Source of the DNA: Lichenifustis flavocetrariae
GTDB lineage: Bacteria > Pseudomonadota > Alphaproteobacteria > Rhizobiales > Beijerinckiaceae
Assembly (NCBI RefSeq): GCF_026130545.1
Contig: NZ_JAMOIM010000003.1
Coordinates: forward strand, 230,352-294,351
Length of the DNA: 64,000 nt
Direction: 5' to 3'
The translations under genes and the position numbers were made by a program. Below the pieces are notes generated by a model. It saw only the letters and a program-made list of their open reading frames with translations, searched no databases and was not told where the DNA came from. Below are positions 29,959 to 39,962 of the stretch, piece after piece; position 1 is the first letter of the stretch, and every line of letters begins with the position of its first letter.

Positions 29959-30349
29959 CGAAAACCTCGTGATACGCGAGTGTAAGCCGCGCACCGTGAC
30001 GAGATGAAGCCCATTTCTTCCGCATCACCCATAAAGGGGAGGCCGGACGCCGCAACCAGCAGCGCTGGCAGACAAAAACCCCCGTCGATATAATCGACGG
30101 GGGCGCCGGTTCGGGTCTTTCAGGTGCCTTAACACCACAGAAAAGGTTTTTGTTCCGTAACGGACGCGATGTCGTGCCTGTGCCAATCTGGATGACGGCA
30201 TGCGTGTTGGCTGCACAATTGCGATCGCCGGGCATCCGGCCTAATCAGAGCCGTGCCTGGGCCATCGCTCCCGTCCCCAGCCGGATCGCGCCCGCGTCGC
30301 TTGAAGGCTGGAAGAGACATGAACGTGAAGTCCTACAGGGGGAGGAACC
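29959..30349. other. Gene-free region upstream of ureC and rph
   Basis: This 391-bp stretch contains no convincing protein gene. It holds a strong minus-strand terminator at 30079-30103, so transcription entering from about 30350 to 30104 would mostly stop there, before ureC. The remaining 120 bp must carry either a separate ureC promoter or the downstream part of an attenuated leader. The divergent rph promoter must also lie here. Confidence 0.6.
30079..30103 (-). terminator. Rho-independent terminator pointing toward ureC
   Basis: Arms CCCCCGTCGAT and ATCGACGGGGG form a perfect 11-bp stem with a 3-base loop (ATA on the plus strand). On the minus strand it is followed by TTTTTGTC, so it is a textbook intrinsic terminator for minus-strand transcription. 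No minus-strand gene is visible upstream in the preceding 240 bp, which suggests a small RNA or a regulated ureC leader. Confidence 0.85.
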
Positions 30350-31069
30350 ATGCGACCGTCAAAGCGTGCAGCCGATGAAATGAGACCCGTGACAATGGAG
30401 CGCGCCGTGGCCCGCTACGCCGAAGGGTCATGCCTCATAAAATTCGGCGACACGCATGTGCTCTGCACCGCCTCCCTTGAAGACAAGCCGCCGCCATGGC
30501 TGCGCGGCCAGGGACGTGGCTGGATCACGGCCGAATACGCCATGCTGCCCCGCGCCACCTTGACCCGGACACGTCGCGAATCGACGTCCGGGAAGCCCTC
30601 GGGCCGGACGCAGGAGATCCAGCGCCTGATCGGCCGCAGCCTTCGAGCCGTCGTCGATCTACCAGCCCTGGGCGAGCGGCAGATCACCGTCGATTGCGAT
30701 GTGCTGCAGGCCGACGGTGGGACCAGGACGGCTTCGATCACGGGCGCCTGGGTGGCGCTTCATGATTGTCTGGCGTGGATGCGTCAGCGCTCGATCCTCA
30801 AGGACGTGCCGCTGAAGGATCAGGTCGCGGCGGTATCGTGCGGCATCATCAAGGGCGAGGCGGTGCTCGACCTCGACTATGTCGAGGATTCATCGGCCGA
30901 AACCGACGCCAATTTCGTGATCACAGGCGCGGGTGGCCTGGTCGAAGTGCAGGCCACGGCCGAAGGCGCGCCTTTCACGTCGGGTCAATTGACGACGATG
31001 CTCGGGCTTGCGGGGAGCGGGGTGGAGCGGCTGGTGGCACTGCAGAAGCAGATCGTGCAGGCACGGTAG
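30350..31069 (+). CDS. rph: Ribonuclease PH
   Basis: The 239-residue phosphorolytic exoribonuclease trims tRNA 3' ends. [20 protein letters not shown] at the N-terminus, [20 protein letters not shown] with phosphate-binding arginines, and [20 protein letters not shown] with the catalytic Asp pair are all present. Complete length; ATG with GGAGGAACC upstream. Confidence 0.95.
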   Translation: MRPSKRAADEMRPVTMERAVARYAEGSCLIKFGDTHVLCTASLEDKPPPWLRGQGRGWITAEYAMLPRATLTRTRRESTSGKPSGRTQEIQRLIGRSLRAVVDLPALGERQITVDCDVLQADGGTRTASITGAWVALHDCLAWMRQRSILKDVPLKDQVAAVSCGIIKGEAVLDLDYVEDSSAETDANFVITGAGGLVEVQATAEGAPFTSGQLTTMLGLAGSGVERLVALQKQIVQAR

Positions 31070-31095
31070 CGATATGGGATCGGAATCGGTCTCGC

Positions 31096-32895
31096 TCAGG
31101 GGCGGGATTGCTGCGGGCGGCGAATGGCCCGGCGCTCGCGGCGCGGGGTCGTGGGTTGACCCGATGGCGCATTGAGCAGCGCCCGGTATTCGTCACGTTT
31201 CTCGTGGATCGAGGCAATCACGAGCCCCATGGGAATTCCCATGTCGACCAGCGCGGCCTCGCTCAGTTGCAGGCTTGCCTCGATGGTCTCGGGCACCGCA
31301 TCGGTGACGCCGGCTTCATAGAGCTTGCTGGCATGGACCGCGTCGCGGGCGCGGGCCACGATCGTCAGGTCGGCGCGCTCGGCACGGGCCGTGGTCACCA
31401 CCTGTTCCACGACGCGGGTCGTACTGATCGTGACGATCAGGGCCCGCGCCTCGGCAATTCCGCACAGGCGCATGAATTCCGGCCGCGTCGCATCCCCGAA
31501 GGTGACGGGCAAGCCCGCGTCGCGCGCCCGCGCCACGGTCGCGGCGTCGTCATCGATCGCAAGATAGGGCAATTGATGCATGGTCACCATGTCGGCCACA
31601 AGGCGGCCGACACGGCCATAGCCGACGATCAGCACTCGGGCCTGCCCGTCATCAGGCGGCGGCGGCAGGGGCACGGCATTGCGCGCGACCGGCAGGCGGC
31701 GGGCCAGCCGTTGGGCCACGCGGGCGATGAAGGGCGTCGCGATCATCGTGAGCGTGACAGCCACGAGCAGGCTGGCACTCAGCGGCTCCGGCAGAAGCGC
31801 GCCCGCGGTTGCCTGATTGATCAGCACGAACGCGAACTCGCCTCCCGGTGCGAGCAGAAGCGAGACTTCGGCCGAGGTGCGGCGGGGCATCTTCAGCAGG
31901 CGCGCGCTGAAATACAGCACCAGCGTCTTGATCGCGACGAGGCCGAAAGCCAGGCCGAGCACGAGGATCGGATTGTTGAAGAGCTGCGAGAGGTCGAGTT
32001 CGGTTCCGACCGACACGAAAAACAGGCCGAGTAAAAGCCCTTTGAACGGATCGATCGTCACTTCGATCTCGCGACGGAATTCAGTTTCGGCCAGCAAAAG
32101 GCCGGCGATGAAGGCGCCGATCGCCATCGACAATCCGCTCGCCGCCGTAATGGCCCCTGTGCCGATGATCACCAGCAGCGACGCGGCCGTGAACAATTCC
32201 GTCGACCGCGCCACGGCCACGAGCTGAAACAGCGGCCGCAGGATCAGGCGCCCGCCGACCACCAGCGCCGCCACCGCGATCGCGGCCGGCGCGAGGGTCA
32301 GCACGAGTTTCAGGCCGAGATTGCCACTGCTGTGATCCGCCAGAACCGACACGGCGAAGAGAAGCGGCGCGACGGCGAGATCCTGGAACAGCAGCAAGGC
32401 AAAGGCCATGCGGCCCGTGGCGGAATTCAACCGTTTGCGCTCGGCCAGGACCGGAACCACGATGGCGGTCGACGACAGGGCCAAGGCGCCGCCCAGCACC
32501 AGGGCGACGCCTGGTGGCACGCCGAAGCCCATCGCGGCAACGCCAAGGACCGCCGCCGAGGCACCGACCTGCAGCGGACCGAGACCGAAGATGAGGCGCC
32601 GCAGCGTATTCAGGCGGGCGAACGACAGTTCCAGCCCCAGCATGAACAGCAGGAACACGACGCCGAACTCGGCGATCGCCGCGATATTGGCGTCGTGCCC
32701 GATCGTGAATGTGGCGAGCATTGGCACCTTGCCGGCCAACGCCCCGATGCCGAAAGGTCCGAGCGCGATGCCGGCGAACAGGAAGCCCAATACGGGGCTC
32801 ACGCGGATCTTATGGAAGAGCGGAACGACGAGGCCCGCGGTCGTGAGGAACAGCAGGGTCTCGCGGATTCCGGCTGGAAAACTGGTCTCCGTCAT
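31096..32895 (-). CDS. CPA2-type cation:proton antiporter with TrkA-N domain (Kef-like)
   Basis: The 599-residue product has about 12 membrane segments from the start to about residue 390 (GFLFAGIALGPFGIGALAG, SSTAIVVPVLAERKRLNS, LLFFVSVGTELDLSQLF) and then a cytosolic RCK/TrkA-N domain with ARVLIVGYGRVGRLVADMV. It fits potassium:proton exchangers of the KefB/KefC group, which protect against electrophiles when glutathione is depleted. The C-terminal TrkA-C part is short and basic. It is convergent with rph. Confidence 0.88.
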   Translation of the reverse strand: MTETSFPAGIRETLLFLTTAGLVVPLFHKIRVSPVLGFLFAGIALGPFGIGALAGKVPMLATFTIGHDANIAAIAEFGVVFLLFMLGLELSFARLNTLRRLIFGLGPLQVGASAAVLGVAAMGFGVPPGVALVLGGALALSSTAIVVPVLAERKRLNSATGRMAFALLLFQDLAVAPLLFAVSVLADHSSGNLGLKLVLTLAPAAIAVAALVVGGRLILRPLFQLVAVARSTELFTAASLLVIIGTGAITAASGLSMAIGAFIAGLLLAETEFRREIEVTIDPFKGLLLGLFFVSVGTELDLSQLFNNPILVLGLAFGLVAIKTLVLYFSARLLKMPRRTSAEVSLLLAPGGEFAFVLINQATAGALLPEPLSASLLVAVTLTMIATPFIARVAQRLARRLPVARNAVPLPPPPDDGQARVLIVGYGRVGRLVADMVTMHQLPYLAIDDDAATVARARDAGLPVTFGDATRPEFMRLCGIAEARALIVTISTTRVVEQVVTTARAERADLTIVARARDAVHASKLYEAGVTDAVPETIEASLQLSEAALVDMGIPMGLVIASIHEKRDEYRALLNAPSGQPTTPRRERRAIRRPQQSRP

Positions 32896-32973
32896 GCCGG
32901 GCGCTGCCTCGCAGACGCCCAGATGTCTGCTTGCAGCGCCGCTTCGCGGGTGAAGATCGATAGCGTCATCGGC

Positions 32974-33849
32974 TCAACCGTTCCCCATCGCGGCGTCGCG
33001 CACCAGCTTCAAAGCCAGGAGGTCGCGCCACGCCAGCTTTTTGTGCGCCGGCTGGCGCAGCAGATAGGCGGGATGCAGCATCGGCATGGCGCGCGCGGTA
33101 TGGCTCGGCAGCGCGTAATCCGACCACCGGCCCCGCGCCCGCAGGATTCCGTCCTTCGTGCCGAGCAGCGTCTGGGCGGCGGAACCGCCGAGGCAGAGCA
33201 GATAGCGCGGCCCCACCAGTTCGATCTGACGCGCGATGAAGGGCAGGCAGATGGCGATTTCCTGCGGGGTCGGGGTCCGGTTGCCGGGTGGCCGCCAGGG
33301 GATCACATTGGCGATATAGACCTGCGTCCGGTCGAGGCCGATCGCTTTCAGCATCCGGTCGAACAACTGGCCGCTGCGTCCGACGAATGGCACGCCTGAA
33401 CGATCCTCGTCGGCTCCCGGCGCTTCCCCGACCGCCATGATGTCGGCGGCGGGATTTCCGTCGGCAAAGACAAGCCGGGTGGCGGTCGCCCGCAGAGCGC
33501 AGGAGTCGAAGCTTTCGAGAGCAGCTCGCAGTTCATCGAGCGTCCGGGCACTCGCGGCCGCTTCGCGGGCCGATTGCGCAGCCTCGGTCGTCGATCCTGC
33601 CGCGGCGTCAGGGAACAGGCTCGGTGCCCCCGAAACGGGTGCGACCGCAGGGCGGGCCGCTGTCAAAGCCGGCCGCGCCGGCGCTTGCGGGTTCGACGCG
33701 GACCCGGCCTCACGCAGGCTCAATGCGGCGCGATGTTCGGCGAAGCGGTCATGCGGTGTCGCATCGACGACAGCGTCGATGCCCATCTCGGCATACCAGC
33801 GCAGGATCTCGATCGCGTCGCCGCGGGTGGGACCGTCGTGGTCTGTCAT
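32974..33849 (-). CDS. Uracil-DNA glycosylase, family 4-like
   Basis: The 291-residue product has a variable N-terminal 110 residues and a C-terminal uracil-glycosylase fold with [40 protein letters not shown] and [14 protein letters not shown]. Family-4 enzymes normally use four Cys for a 4Fe-4S cluster; here the first pair is reduced to one Cys ([18 protein letters not shown]), as in many rhizobial members, so the cluster may be lost. It removes uracil from DNA. Confidence 0.85.
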   Translation of the reverse strand: MTDHDGPTRGDAIEILRWYAEMGIDAVVDATPHDRFAEHRAALSLREAGSASNPQAPARPALTAARPAVAPVSGAPSLFPDAAAGSTTEAAQSAREAAASARTLDELRAALESFDSCALRATATRLVFADGNPAADIMAVGEAPGADEDRSGVPFVGRSGQLFDRMLKAIGLDRTQVYIANVIPWRPPGNRTPTPQEIAICLPFIARQIELVGPRYLLCLGGSAAQTLLGTKDGILRARGRWSDYALPSHTARAMPMLHPAYLLRQPAHKKLAWRDLLALKLVRDAAMGNG

Positions 33850-33939
33850 CCCCTCTAAGTACCATCGAGTCCTTGTTTATGCGACACGCCTTTCCGACTA
33901 TCAGCGTCGATTGCGCGTCAAAGAACGGAGAATGGGCGG

Positions 33940-35634
33940 ATGGCCCCGATGAACGAGGCGGCGACTGGCGAGGCGCTGCCGGAACGCGAGGCGATGGATT
34001 TCGACGTCGTGGTGGTGGGCGCAGGCCCGGCCGGGCTCGCGGCGGCGATCCGACTGAAGCAGATCAACCCCGACCTCGCCATCGTGGTGGTGGAAAAAGG
34101 ATCGGAGGTCGGCGCACATATCCTGTCTGGCGCCGTCATCGACCCGAAGGGCCTCGACAGCCTCCTGCCCGAATGGCGGCAGGAGGCCGACCGCCCGCTC
34201 GTGACCCCCGTCACGGATGACCGCTTCTATCTGCTGGGTCCCGCGGGCGGCATGCGCCTGCCCAATCTTCTGATGCCGAAGCTGATGAGCAACCACGGCA
34301 ATTTCGTGGGGTCGCTCGGCAATGTGGCGCGCTACCTCGGCCGCAAGGCCGAGGCCCTTGGCATCGACATCTATCCCGGATTCGCGGCGGCGGAGGTTCT
34401 CTACGGCGACGCGGGCGAGGTGGTCGGCGTCGCGACGGGCGACATGGGCGTCGCCAAGGACGGCACGATCACGGACAACTTCACCCGCGGCATGGAGCTT
34501 CGGGCCAAATATACGTTGTTCGCCGAAGGCGCGCGCGGCTCTCTCTCGAAGGGGCTGATCGCCCGTTTCAAGTTGCACGCGAACGGCGAGCCGCAGAAAT
34601 ACGGCATCGGGCTCAAGGAATTGTGGCGTGTCGATCCCGCCAAACACCAGCCAGGGCTGGTGCAGCATTCGTTCGGCTGGCCGCTCGACAATGCGACGGG
34701 CGGCGGTTCTTTCCTGTACCACCTCGAAGACAACCAGGTGGTGGTCGGCTTCGTGGTGCACCTCAATTATACGAATCCGACTTTGTCGCCCTTCGACGAG
34801 TTCCAGCGGTTCAAGACGCATCCCATGATCGCCGACCTCTTCGCGGGAGGCACGCGCCTGTCCTATGGCGCGCGCGCCATCACCGAAGGCGGATGGCAGT
34901 CCGTGCCGCGCCTCACTTTTCCGGGCGGCGCGCTGGTCGGCTGCGCGGCGGGCTTCGTCAATGTCCCGCGCATCAAGGGGTCGCACAATGCGATCCTCAG
35001 CGGCATGCTGGCGGCCGAACATGTGGCACAGGCCCTGTTGGAAGGGCGCGCCAACGACGAGATCGCCGCCTACGAGCAAGCCTGGCGAGGTTCCGAGATC
35101 GGCGCCGATCTGAAGCGGGTCCGTAACGTGAAGCCGCTCTGGTCGAAGTTCGGCACATGGCTCGGCGTGCCGCTCGGCGGCCTCGACATGTGGATGAATC
35201 AGATCTTCGGCGGGTCGCCTTTCGGCACGATGAAACACGGCAAGCCGGACCATGCGAGCCTGAAGCCTCTCGCGGAGGTCAAGCCGATCGTCTATCCGAA
35301 ACCGGACGGCGTGCTGACATTCGACAAACTGTCGTCGGTGTTCCTGTCCGGCACCAATCACGAGGAGAACCAGCCCGCTCACCTTGTGCTCACCGACCCG
35401 ACGATCCCGATTCGCGAGAATCTGCCCAAATACGGCGAACCGGCGCGGCTCTATTGCCCGGCCGGCGTCTACGAAGTGGTCTATGCGGATGCCGCCCGAG
35501 GGACCGAGCCGCGCTTCGTGATCAATGCGCAGAACTGCGTCCACTGCAAAACCTGCGACATCAAGGACCCCAGCCAGAACATCACCTGGGTGCCGCCCGA
35601 GGGCGGCGGCGGACCGACCTATCCGAACATGTAG
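33940..35634 (+). CDS. Electron-transfer flavoprotein-ubiquinone oxidoreductase
   Basis: The 564-residue membrane-associated flavoprotein passes electrons from ETF to ubiquinone during fatty-acid and amino-acid oxidation. VVVGAGPAGLAAAIRLKQ binds FAD, CAAGFVNVPRIKGSHNAILS is a family segment, and the C-terminal cluster ligands are in LYCPAGVYEV and NAQNCVHCKTCDIKDPSQN. Full length. The ATG at 33940 follows a GGAG box. Confidence 0.95.
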   Translation: MAPMNEAATGEALPEREAMDFDVVVVGAGPAGLAAAIRLKQINPDLAIVVVEKGSEVGAHILSGAVIDPKGLDSLLPEWRQEADRPLVTPVTDDRFYLLGPAGGMRLPNLLMPKLMSNHGNFVGSLGNVARYLGRKAEALGIDIYPGFAAAEVLYGDAGEVVGVATGDMGVAKDGTITDNFTRGMELRAKYTLFAEGARGSLSKGLIARFKLHANGEPQKYGIGLKELWRVDPAKHQPGLVQHSFGWPLDNATGGGSFLYHLEDNQVVVGFVVHLNYTNPTLSPFDEFQRFKTHPMIADLFAGGTRLSYGARAITEGGWQSVPRLTFPGGALVGCAAGFVNVPRIKGSHNAILSGMLAAEHVAQALLEGRANDEIAAYEQAWRGSEIGADLKRVRNVKPLWSKFGTWLGVPLGGLDMWMNQIFGGSPFGTMKHGKPDHASLKPLAEVKPIVYPKPDGVLTFDKLSSVFLSGTNHEENQPAHLVLTDPTIPIRENLPKYGEPARLYCPAGVYEVVYADAARGTEPRFVINAQNCVHCKTCDIKDPSQNITWVPPEGGGGPTYPNM

Positions 35635-36153
35635 AGCGCCTGCCCACCGGGCCCGCGGGAACCGCCCCGTGCTGGCGCAGGCCGAGGTACCTCGGCCCGT
35701 TCAGGATCGCTGATATCACGAATCTGCCTGGCCGCTGCAGCCGCGTCTGTCGTTTGCCACGGACGGTTGTCACCGGCGCATTCTCAATGCCGCACCGCAG
35801 CATTATTGGCCTCTTGCATTAACCCGAACGCCGCGTCTTGTCTTGACATCCCCTTGCGTTGCACGCTCTTTAAGAAGAATGGCGTGACGCTTTTGGAAAC
35901 GTTAGGGGATGTGAGTGGTCGTTTCGATCTCGATCTCGGGTTTCCTTAGGGAATCTCGCGGACGTTACTGCAGTGTGTCGCCAAGTAGACACTGTGGTTA
36001 TTCTACGATCGTTCTTCGGGCATCTTCTTCCAGCGCGGCCAAGCTCGCAGCCGGCTCGAGGCTCAACATGAGATTGCGCGAGATGGGCCGCCTGCCTGCT
36101 CTCCAGACTGGCCTGACCGCACGATGCGCACCACAGCTCAAGGGATCTCTCCA
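35635..36153. other. Gene-free region upstream of the exopolysaccharide operon
   Basis: No credible protein gene is visible in 519 bp. An 18-bp perfect palindrome, GGCCGAGGTACCTCGGCC at 35680-35697, follows the oxidoreductase stop and could be a terminator stem with a GTAC loop, although no T-run follows. The second half is less GC-rich and should hold the promoter of the downstream operon; a TTGACA occurs near 35842, but its -10 partner is not convincing. Confidence 0.5.
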
Positions 36154-36966
36154 ATGGATCTAAAAACCGTCCCCGTCTTCATTCTCGCTGGCGGTCTCGG
36201 AACACGCCTGAAGGAGCAAACAGAATTTCGCCCGAAGCCGATGGTCGAGGTCGGCAATAAGCCGATCCTTTGGCATATCATGCGCTCCTACAGCGCCCAC
36301 GGCTTTCGTCGATTTATCATCTGCACGGGGTTCAAGTCCGAGGTCGTCAAAAGCTACTTCCTGAACTATGACGCGATGAACTCGGACTTTACGGTCGATC
36401 TCGCGAGCCGCCAATTGACCTACAATGGGGCGCATCACCAGGAAGACTGGGAAGTCACCGTCGCCTATACGGGCGAGCTCACCATGACCGGAGGCCGCAT
36501 CGGTCGCGCCGTGTCGCGCTATCTCGGCGATGCGGAACATTTCGCGGTCACGTATGGCGATGGGCTCACCAACGCCAATCTCGCGGAGGAGTTCGCCTTC
36601 CATCGGGAACACGGCAAGATCGGCACGGTCCTGGCCATCAATCCGCCCTCGCGCTTCGGTGAACTTGGGACGGAGGGCGACACGATCACGCATTTCGCGG
36701 AAAAGCCCGAACTCACGAGTTCATGGATCAACGGCGGCTACTTCTTCTTCAAGCGGGACTTCGCCCATTACGTGAATGACTCGTCCAGCTTGGTTCTTGA
36801 AAAGGAACCGCTGATGAAGCTCGCGGCCGATGGCCAGTTGGCGATCTACCGGCACCCCGATTTCTGGTTCTGCATGGACACCCAACGCGACCACGACGAG
36901 CTGGAGCAGATCTGGAAGTCCGGCAAGGCCCCATGGACTCCCGAAAACCGCAAAACCAGCAATTGA
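36154..36966 (+). CDS. rfbF: Glucose-1-phosphate cytidylyltransferase
   Basis: The 270-residue nucleotidyltransferase makes CDP-glucose from CTP and glucose-1-phosphate. The N-terminal VFILAGGLGTRLKEQTEFRP, KPMVEVGNKPILWHIMRSY and the VTYGDGLTNANLAEEF acidic metal site are characteristic. The ATG at 36154 follows AGGGA. It heads a six-gene operon for surface polysaccharide sugars. Confidence 0.92.
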   Translation: MDLKTVPVFILAGGLGTRLKEQTEFRPKPMVEVGNKPILWHIMRSYSAHGFRRFIICTGFKSEVVKSYFLNYDAMNSDFTVDLASRQLTYNGAHHQEDWEVTVAYTGELTMTGGRIGRAVSRYLGDAEHFAVTYGDGLTNANLAEEFAFHREHGKIGTVLAINPPSRFGELGTEGDTITHFAEKPELTSSWINGGYFFFKRDFAHYVNDSSSLVLEKEPLMKLAADGQLAIYRHPDFWFCMDTQRDHDELEQIWKSGKAPWTPENRKTSN

Positions 36967-36976
36967 GCCCGCCTCG

Positions 36977-38059
36977 ATGACAAATCCGATCCTGGTCGAA
37001 GACCTCAGCCGTATACATGCCGCCATCGGCCAACGTGACCGGTTCGACGGCAGCACGGTCGTTATGACGGGATGCGCCGGCTTCCTCGGCTTCTATTTCA
37101 TGAATTATCTGGTCCGCTATGCGGACGAACTCGGCATCAAGAAGGTCATCGGCCTCGACACCTTCCTGCTCGATAAACCCGCGTGGCTGACCGAACTAGC
37201 GGAGCGCTACCCGGCTAAGCTCGACCTTCGCCACTTCAACATCGCGACCGACGATCTCACGACCCTCGATGGCGCGGTCGACGCCCGTTACGTCATCCAC
37301 GGCGCCTCGATCGCCTCGCCGACTTTCTATCGGCAATATCCGGTGGAAACGATCGACGCGAACATCTGGGGTCTCCGGCGCATCCTCGATGTGTATCGCG
37401 GCCGCGACACTTTGAAAGGGCTTCTGTTTTTCTCGTCGAGCGAGATCTACGGCGACCCGAGCCCGGATGCCATTCCGACCGACGAGGAATATCGCGGCAA
37501 CGTGTCATGCCATGGTCCTCGCGCCTGCTACGATGAAAGCAAGCGCTTCGGCGAAACCATGGCCTGGGTCTATTCGCGGCAGTTCGGCATGCCGATCACG
37601 GTCGCCCGGCCCTTCAACAATTACGGCCCCGGCATGCGGCTGGGCGACAAGCGCCTGCCGGCCGATTTCGCCAAATGCGTGCTGGAGAACCGGGACATCG
37701 TGATCCTGTCGAACGGCGCCCCCACGCGCACCTTCTGCTACGTCTCGGACGCCATCACGGGCTATCTCCTGTGCCTACTCTACGGGAAATACGACTACTT
37801 CAACATCGGCATAGAGAAGCCGGAAACGAGCGTGCGGGATCTGGCGACCTTCTATCAGTCCTCGGGCAAGCCGCTTTTCGGCTATTCGGGCAAAGTCATT
37901 TTCGAGACAAGCGACGACCCCGAATACATGACCGATAATCCCAACCGCCGCTGCCCCGTCATCACCAAGGCGCGCACGGTCCTGGGCTACGACCCCACCA
38001 TCCTGGTGGAGGAGGGTGTCGGCCGTTATCTGCGCTTCCTCCAGCACGAAAAGGCCTGA
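36977..38059 (+). CDS. NAD-dependent epimerase/dehydratase (UDP-xylose synthase-like)
   Basis: The 360-residue extended SDR has an N-terminal extension of about 28 residues, then VVMTGCAGFLGFYFMNYLV, FFSSSEIYGDPSPDAIPTDE, the catalytic CYDESKRFGETMA and FVARPFNNYGPG-like VARPFNNYGPGMRLGD. The YDESKR context is close to UDP-glucuronate decarboxylases, but next to rfbF it may act on a CDP-sugar. Substrate not certain. Confidence 0.85.
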   Translation: MTNPILVEDLSRIHAAIGQRDRFDGSTVVMTGCAGFLGFYFMNYLVRYADELGIKKVIGLDTFLLDKPAWLTELAERYPAKLDLRHFNIATDDLTTLDGAVDARYVIHGASIASPTFYRQYPVETIDANIWGLRRILDVYRGRDTLKGLLFFSSSEIYGDPSPDAIPTDEEYRGNVSCHGPRACYDESKRFGETMAWVYSRQFGMPITVARPFNNYGPGMRLGDKRLPADFAKCVLENRDIVILSNGAPTRTFCYVSDAITGYLLCLLYGKYDYFNIGIEKPETSVRDLATFYQSSGKPLFGYSGKVIFETSDDPEYMTDNPNRRCPVITKARTVLGYDPTILVEEGVGRYLRFLQHEKA

Positions 38060-38063
38060 GCCC

Positions 38064-39407
38064 ATGCGTCTCGCCGTTGTCGGCACCGGTTACGTTGGCC
38101 TAGTTTCGGGCGTGTGCCTCGCGGCCCGCGACCATGATGTGACCTGCGTGGACATCAACCCGAGCATTGTGTCGCGCCTCAACGCCGGCGAGCCGACCAT
38201 CTACGAGAAGGGTCTTCCCGAGCTTCTGGAGCGTGTCATTCAAGCCGGCCGGTTCCGCGCCACGACCAAGCTGCACGAGGCGCTGGACACGACGGACCTC
38301 GTGCTGATTTCGGTCGGCACACCGTCGGAAAATGGCGTCATCGATCTGCGCTACGTTCTCGGCATCGCACGCGAGATCGGCGAATATATTCGCGACCACG
38401 ATCGCCACATCTCGGTGGTGGTCAAATCGACCGTCGTGCCCGGGACGACCGACACCGCCGTCCGCAAGGCGATTGAAGAGGCCTCAGGCAAAGGACCGGA
38501 GTCTTTCGGTCTCGGCATGAATCCGGAATTCCTGCGCGAAGGCGAAGCGATCGAGGATTTCGCCTACCCGGATCGCATCGTACTAGGTCACGAGGACCCC
38601 CAGACCCTCGCGCGGTTGGAGGAACTCTACGCGCCCTGGGCCGTCGACAAGGTCCGGGTCAACACCCGTACGGCCGAGTTGATCAAATACGCCAATAACG
38701 CGCTGCTCGCGACGCAGATCTCGGCCATCAATGAGATCGCCAATCTGGCGGCTGCGCTCGGCGGCATCGACGTGATGGATGTCGTCAAGGGCGTGCATCT
38801 CGATAAGCGCTGGAATCCGATTACGGAAAACGGCCGCGCGGCGCCCGCAATCCTGGCCTATCTCGTGCCGGGCTGTGGTTTCGGCGGCAGTTGCTTCCCC
38901 AAGGACGTGCAGGCCCTGCGCAGCCAGGGCGTGCAGCAAGGCTTGCCGATGCGCATGATGAATGCGGTGCTTGATGTCAACGATCTCCAGCCCGCGCAGG
39001 TGACCGACATCGTCGCGCGGGAGATCGGCGACCTGCGGGGTAAGCGGGTCGTGGTGCTCGGTCTCGCCTTCAAGCCGAACACCGACGATGTGCGGGAAAG
39101 CGCTTCCCTGAAGATCGTGCGCGCCCTCCTCGATCAGGGCGCAGACGTGTCGGCCCATGATCCGATCGCCGTCGACCACTTCCGCCGCGCCTTCGGGGAC
39201 GACGCCGCGAAGGTCAAATTCGTCGAGGATTGGCAGGCGGCGGCGCGCGCGGCCGAAGTCGTTATCGTGGCGACCTCCTGGGCGGACTACAAGCCGCTTG
39301 CCGAACTGGGGCTGGCCGATACGGTCCTGTTCGACGCACGACGGATGTTCCGGCCGGCGCAATTCGAGAGCAGCCGCTATCTGACCATCGGCCGGCGGGT
39401 CGCCTGA
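38064..39407 (+). CDS. ugd: UDP-glucose 6-dehydrogenase
   Basis: The 447-residue enzyme oxidises UDP-glucose to UDP-glucuronate with NAD. RLAVVGTGYVGLVSGVCLA binds NAD, NPEFLREGEAIEDF and the catalytic Cys motif GCGFGGSCFPKDVQAL are intact, and LGLAFKPNTDDVRESASL lies in the UDP-binding domain. Start 4 bp after the previous stop; end overlaps the next start (TGATG). Confidence 0.95.
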   Translation: MRLAVVGTGYVGLVSGVCLAARDHDVTCVDINPSIVSRLNAGEPTIYEKGLPELLERVIQAGRFRATTKLHEALDTTDLVLISVGTPSENGVIDLRYVLGIAREIGEYIRDHDRHISVVVKSTVVPGTTDTAVRKAIEEASGKGPESFGLGMNPEFLREGEAIEDFAYPDRIVLGHEDPQTLARLEELYAPWAVDKVRVNTRTAELIKYANNALLATQISAINEIANLAAALGGIDVMDVVKGVHLDKRWNPITENGRAAPAILAYLVPGCGFGGSCFPKDVQALRSQGVQQGLPMRMMNAVLDVNDLQPAQVTDIVAREIGDLRGKRVVVLGLAFKPNTDDVRESASLKIVRALLDQGADVSAHDPIAVDHFRRAFGDDAAKVKFVEDWQAAARAAEVVIVATSWADYKPLAELGLADTVLFDARRMFRPAQFESSRYLTIGRRVA

Positions 39408-39958
39408 TGCAATATCGTCCGACAGCCGTCGATGGGGCCTTTGTGGTGTCGCTGGAACCGCGAGGGGACGAACGCGGTTTCTTCGCCCGCGTCTTCTGCG
39501 CCGAGGAATTCGGCCGGCATGGGTTGGAAGCTTCGATCAGCCAGATCAACACCTCCGCGAGCGCCAAGGCCGGCACCCTTCGCGGCCTGCATTATCAGAT
39601 CGCCCCGCACGGGGAGGTGAAGCTCGTAAAATGCATTCGCGGCGCGGCCTTCGACGTGGTGGTCGACTTGCGCGAGGGTTCGCCGACCTTCGGGCAATGG
39701 GCGGGCGAGACCCTCAGCGCCGACAATCGCTTGATGATGTATGTGCCGAAGGGATGCGCGCACGGCTTTCTGACGCTCGAAGATGATACGGAGATGCTGT
39801 ACCCCGCAACAGCGCCCTATCACGGGCCGTCCGAACGCATTCTGCGCTGGAACGATCCACGCTTTGCTGTCGAATGGCCGCGTCAGCCCTCCGTACTGTC
39901 CGACAAGGACGCGGGGGCGGTCGATTACGACCCCGCTCGGCACAGGCCCGGATACTGA
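39407..39958 (+). CDS. dTDP-4-dehydrorhamnose 3,5-epimerase-like protein
   Basis: The 183-residue cupin matches RmlC: PRGDERGFFARVFCAEEF, the catalytic His in LRGLHYQIAP, RGAAFDVVVDLREGSPTFGQ and VPKGCAHGFLTLEDDTEMLY. No other dTDP-rhamnose gene (rmlA, B or D) is in the operon, so the substrate may be a CDP- or other keto-sugar. Confidence 0.88.
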   Translation: MQYRPTAVDGAFVVSLEPRGDERGFFARVFCAEEFGRHGLEASISQINTSASAKAGTLRGLHYQIAPHGEVKLVKCIRGAAFDVVVDLREGSPTFGQWAGETLSADNRLMMYVPKGCAHGFLTLEDDTEMLYPATAPYHGPSERILRWNDPRFAVEWPRQPSVLSDKDAGAVDYDPARHRPGY

Positions 39959-39962
39959 ACCG

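Noticed and set aside
30766-32034. A 422-codon plus-strand open frame
   Set aside because: It is out of frame within rph and then antisense to the Kef-type antiporter.
33901-35544. A 547-codon minus-strand open frame
   Set aside because: It is antisense to the clearly recognised ETF-ubiquinone oxidoreductase and has no domain motif.
35680-35697. 18-bp palindrome GGCCGAGGTACCTCGGCC as a regulator site
   Set aside because: It follows a stop codon and could equally be a terminator stem; there is no further evidence for a regulator, so it is only mentioned in the gap entry.
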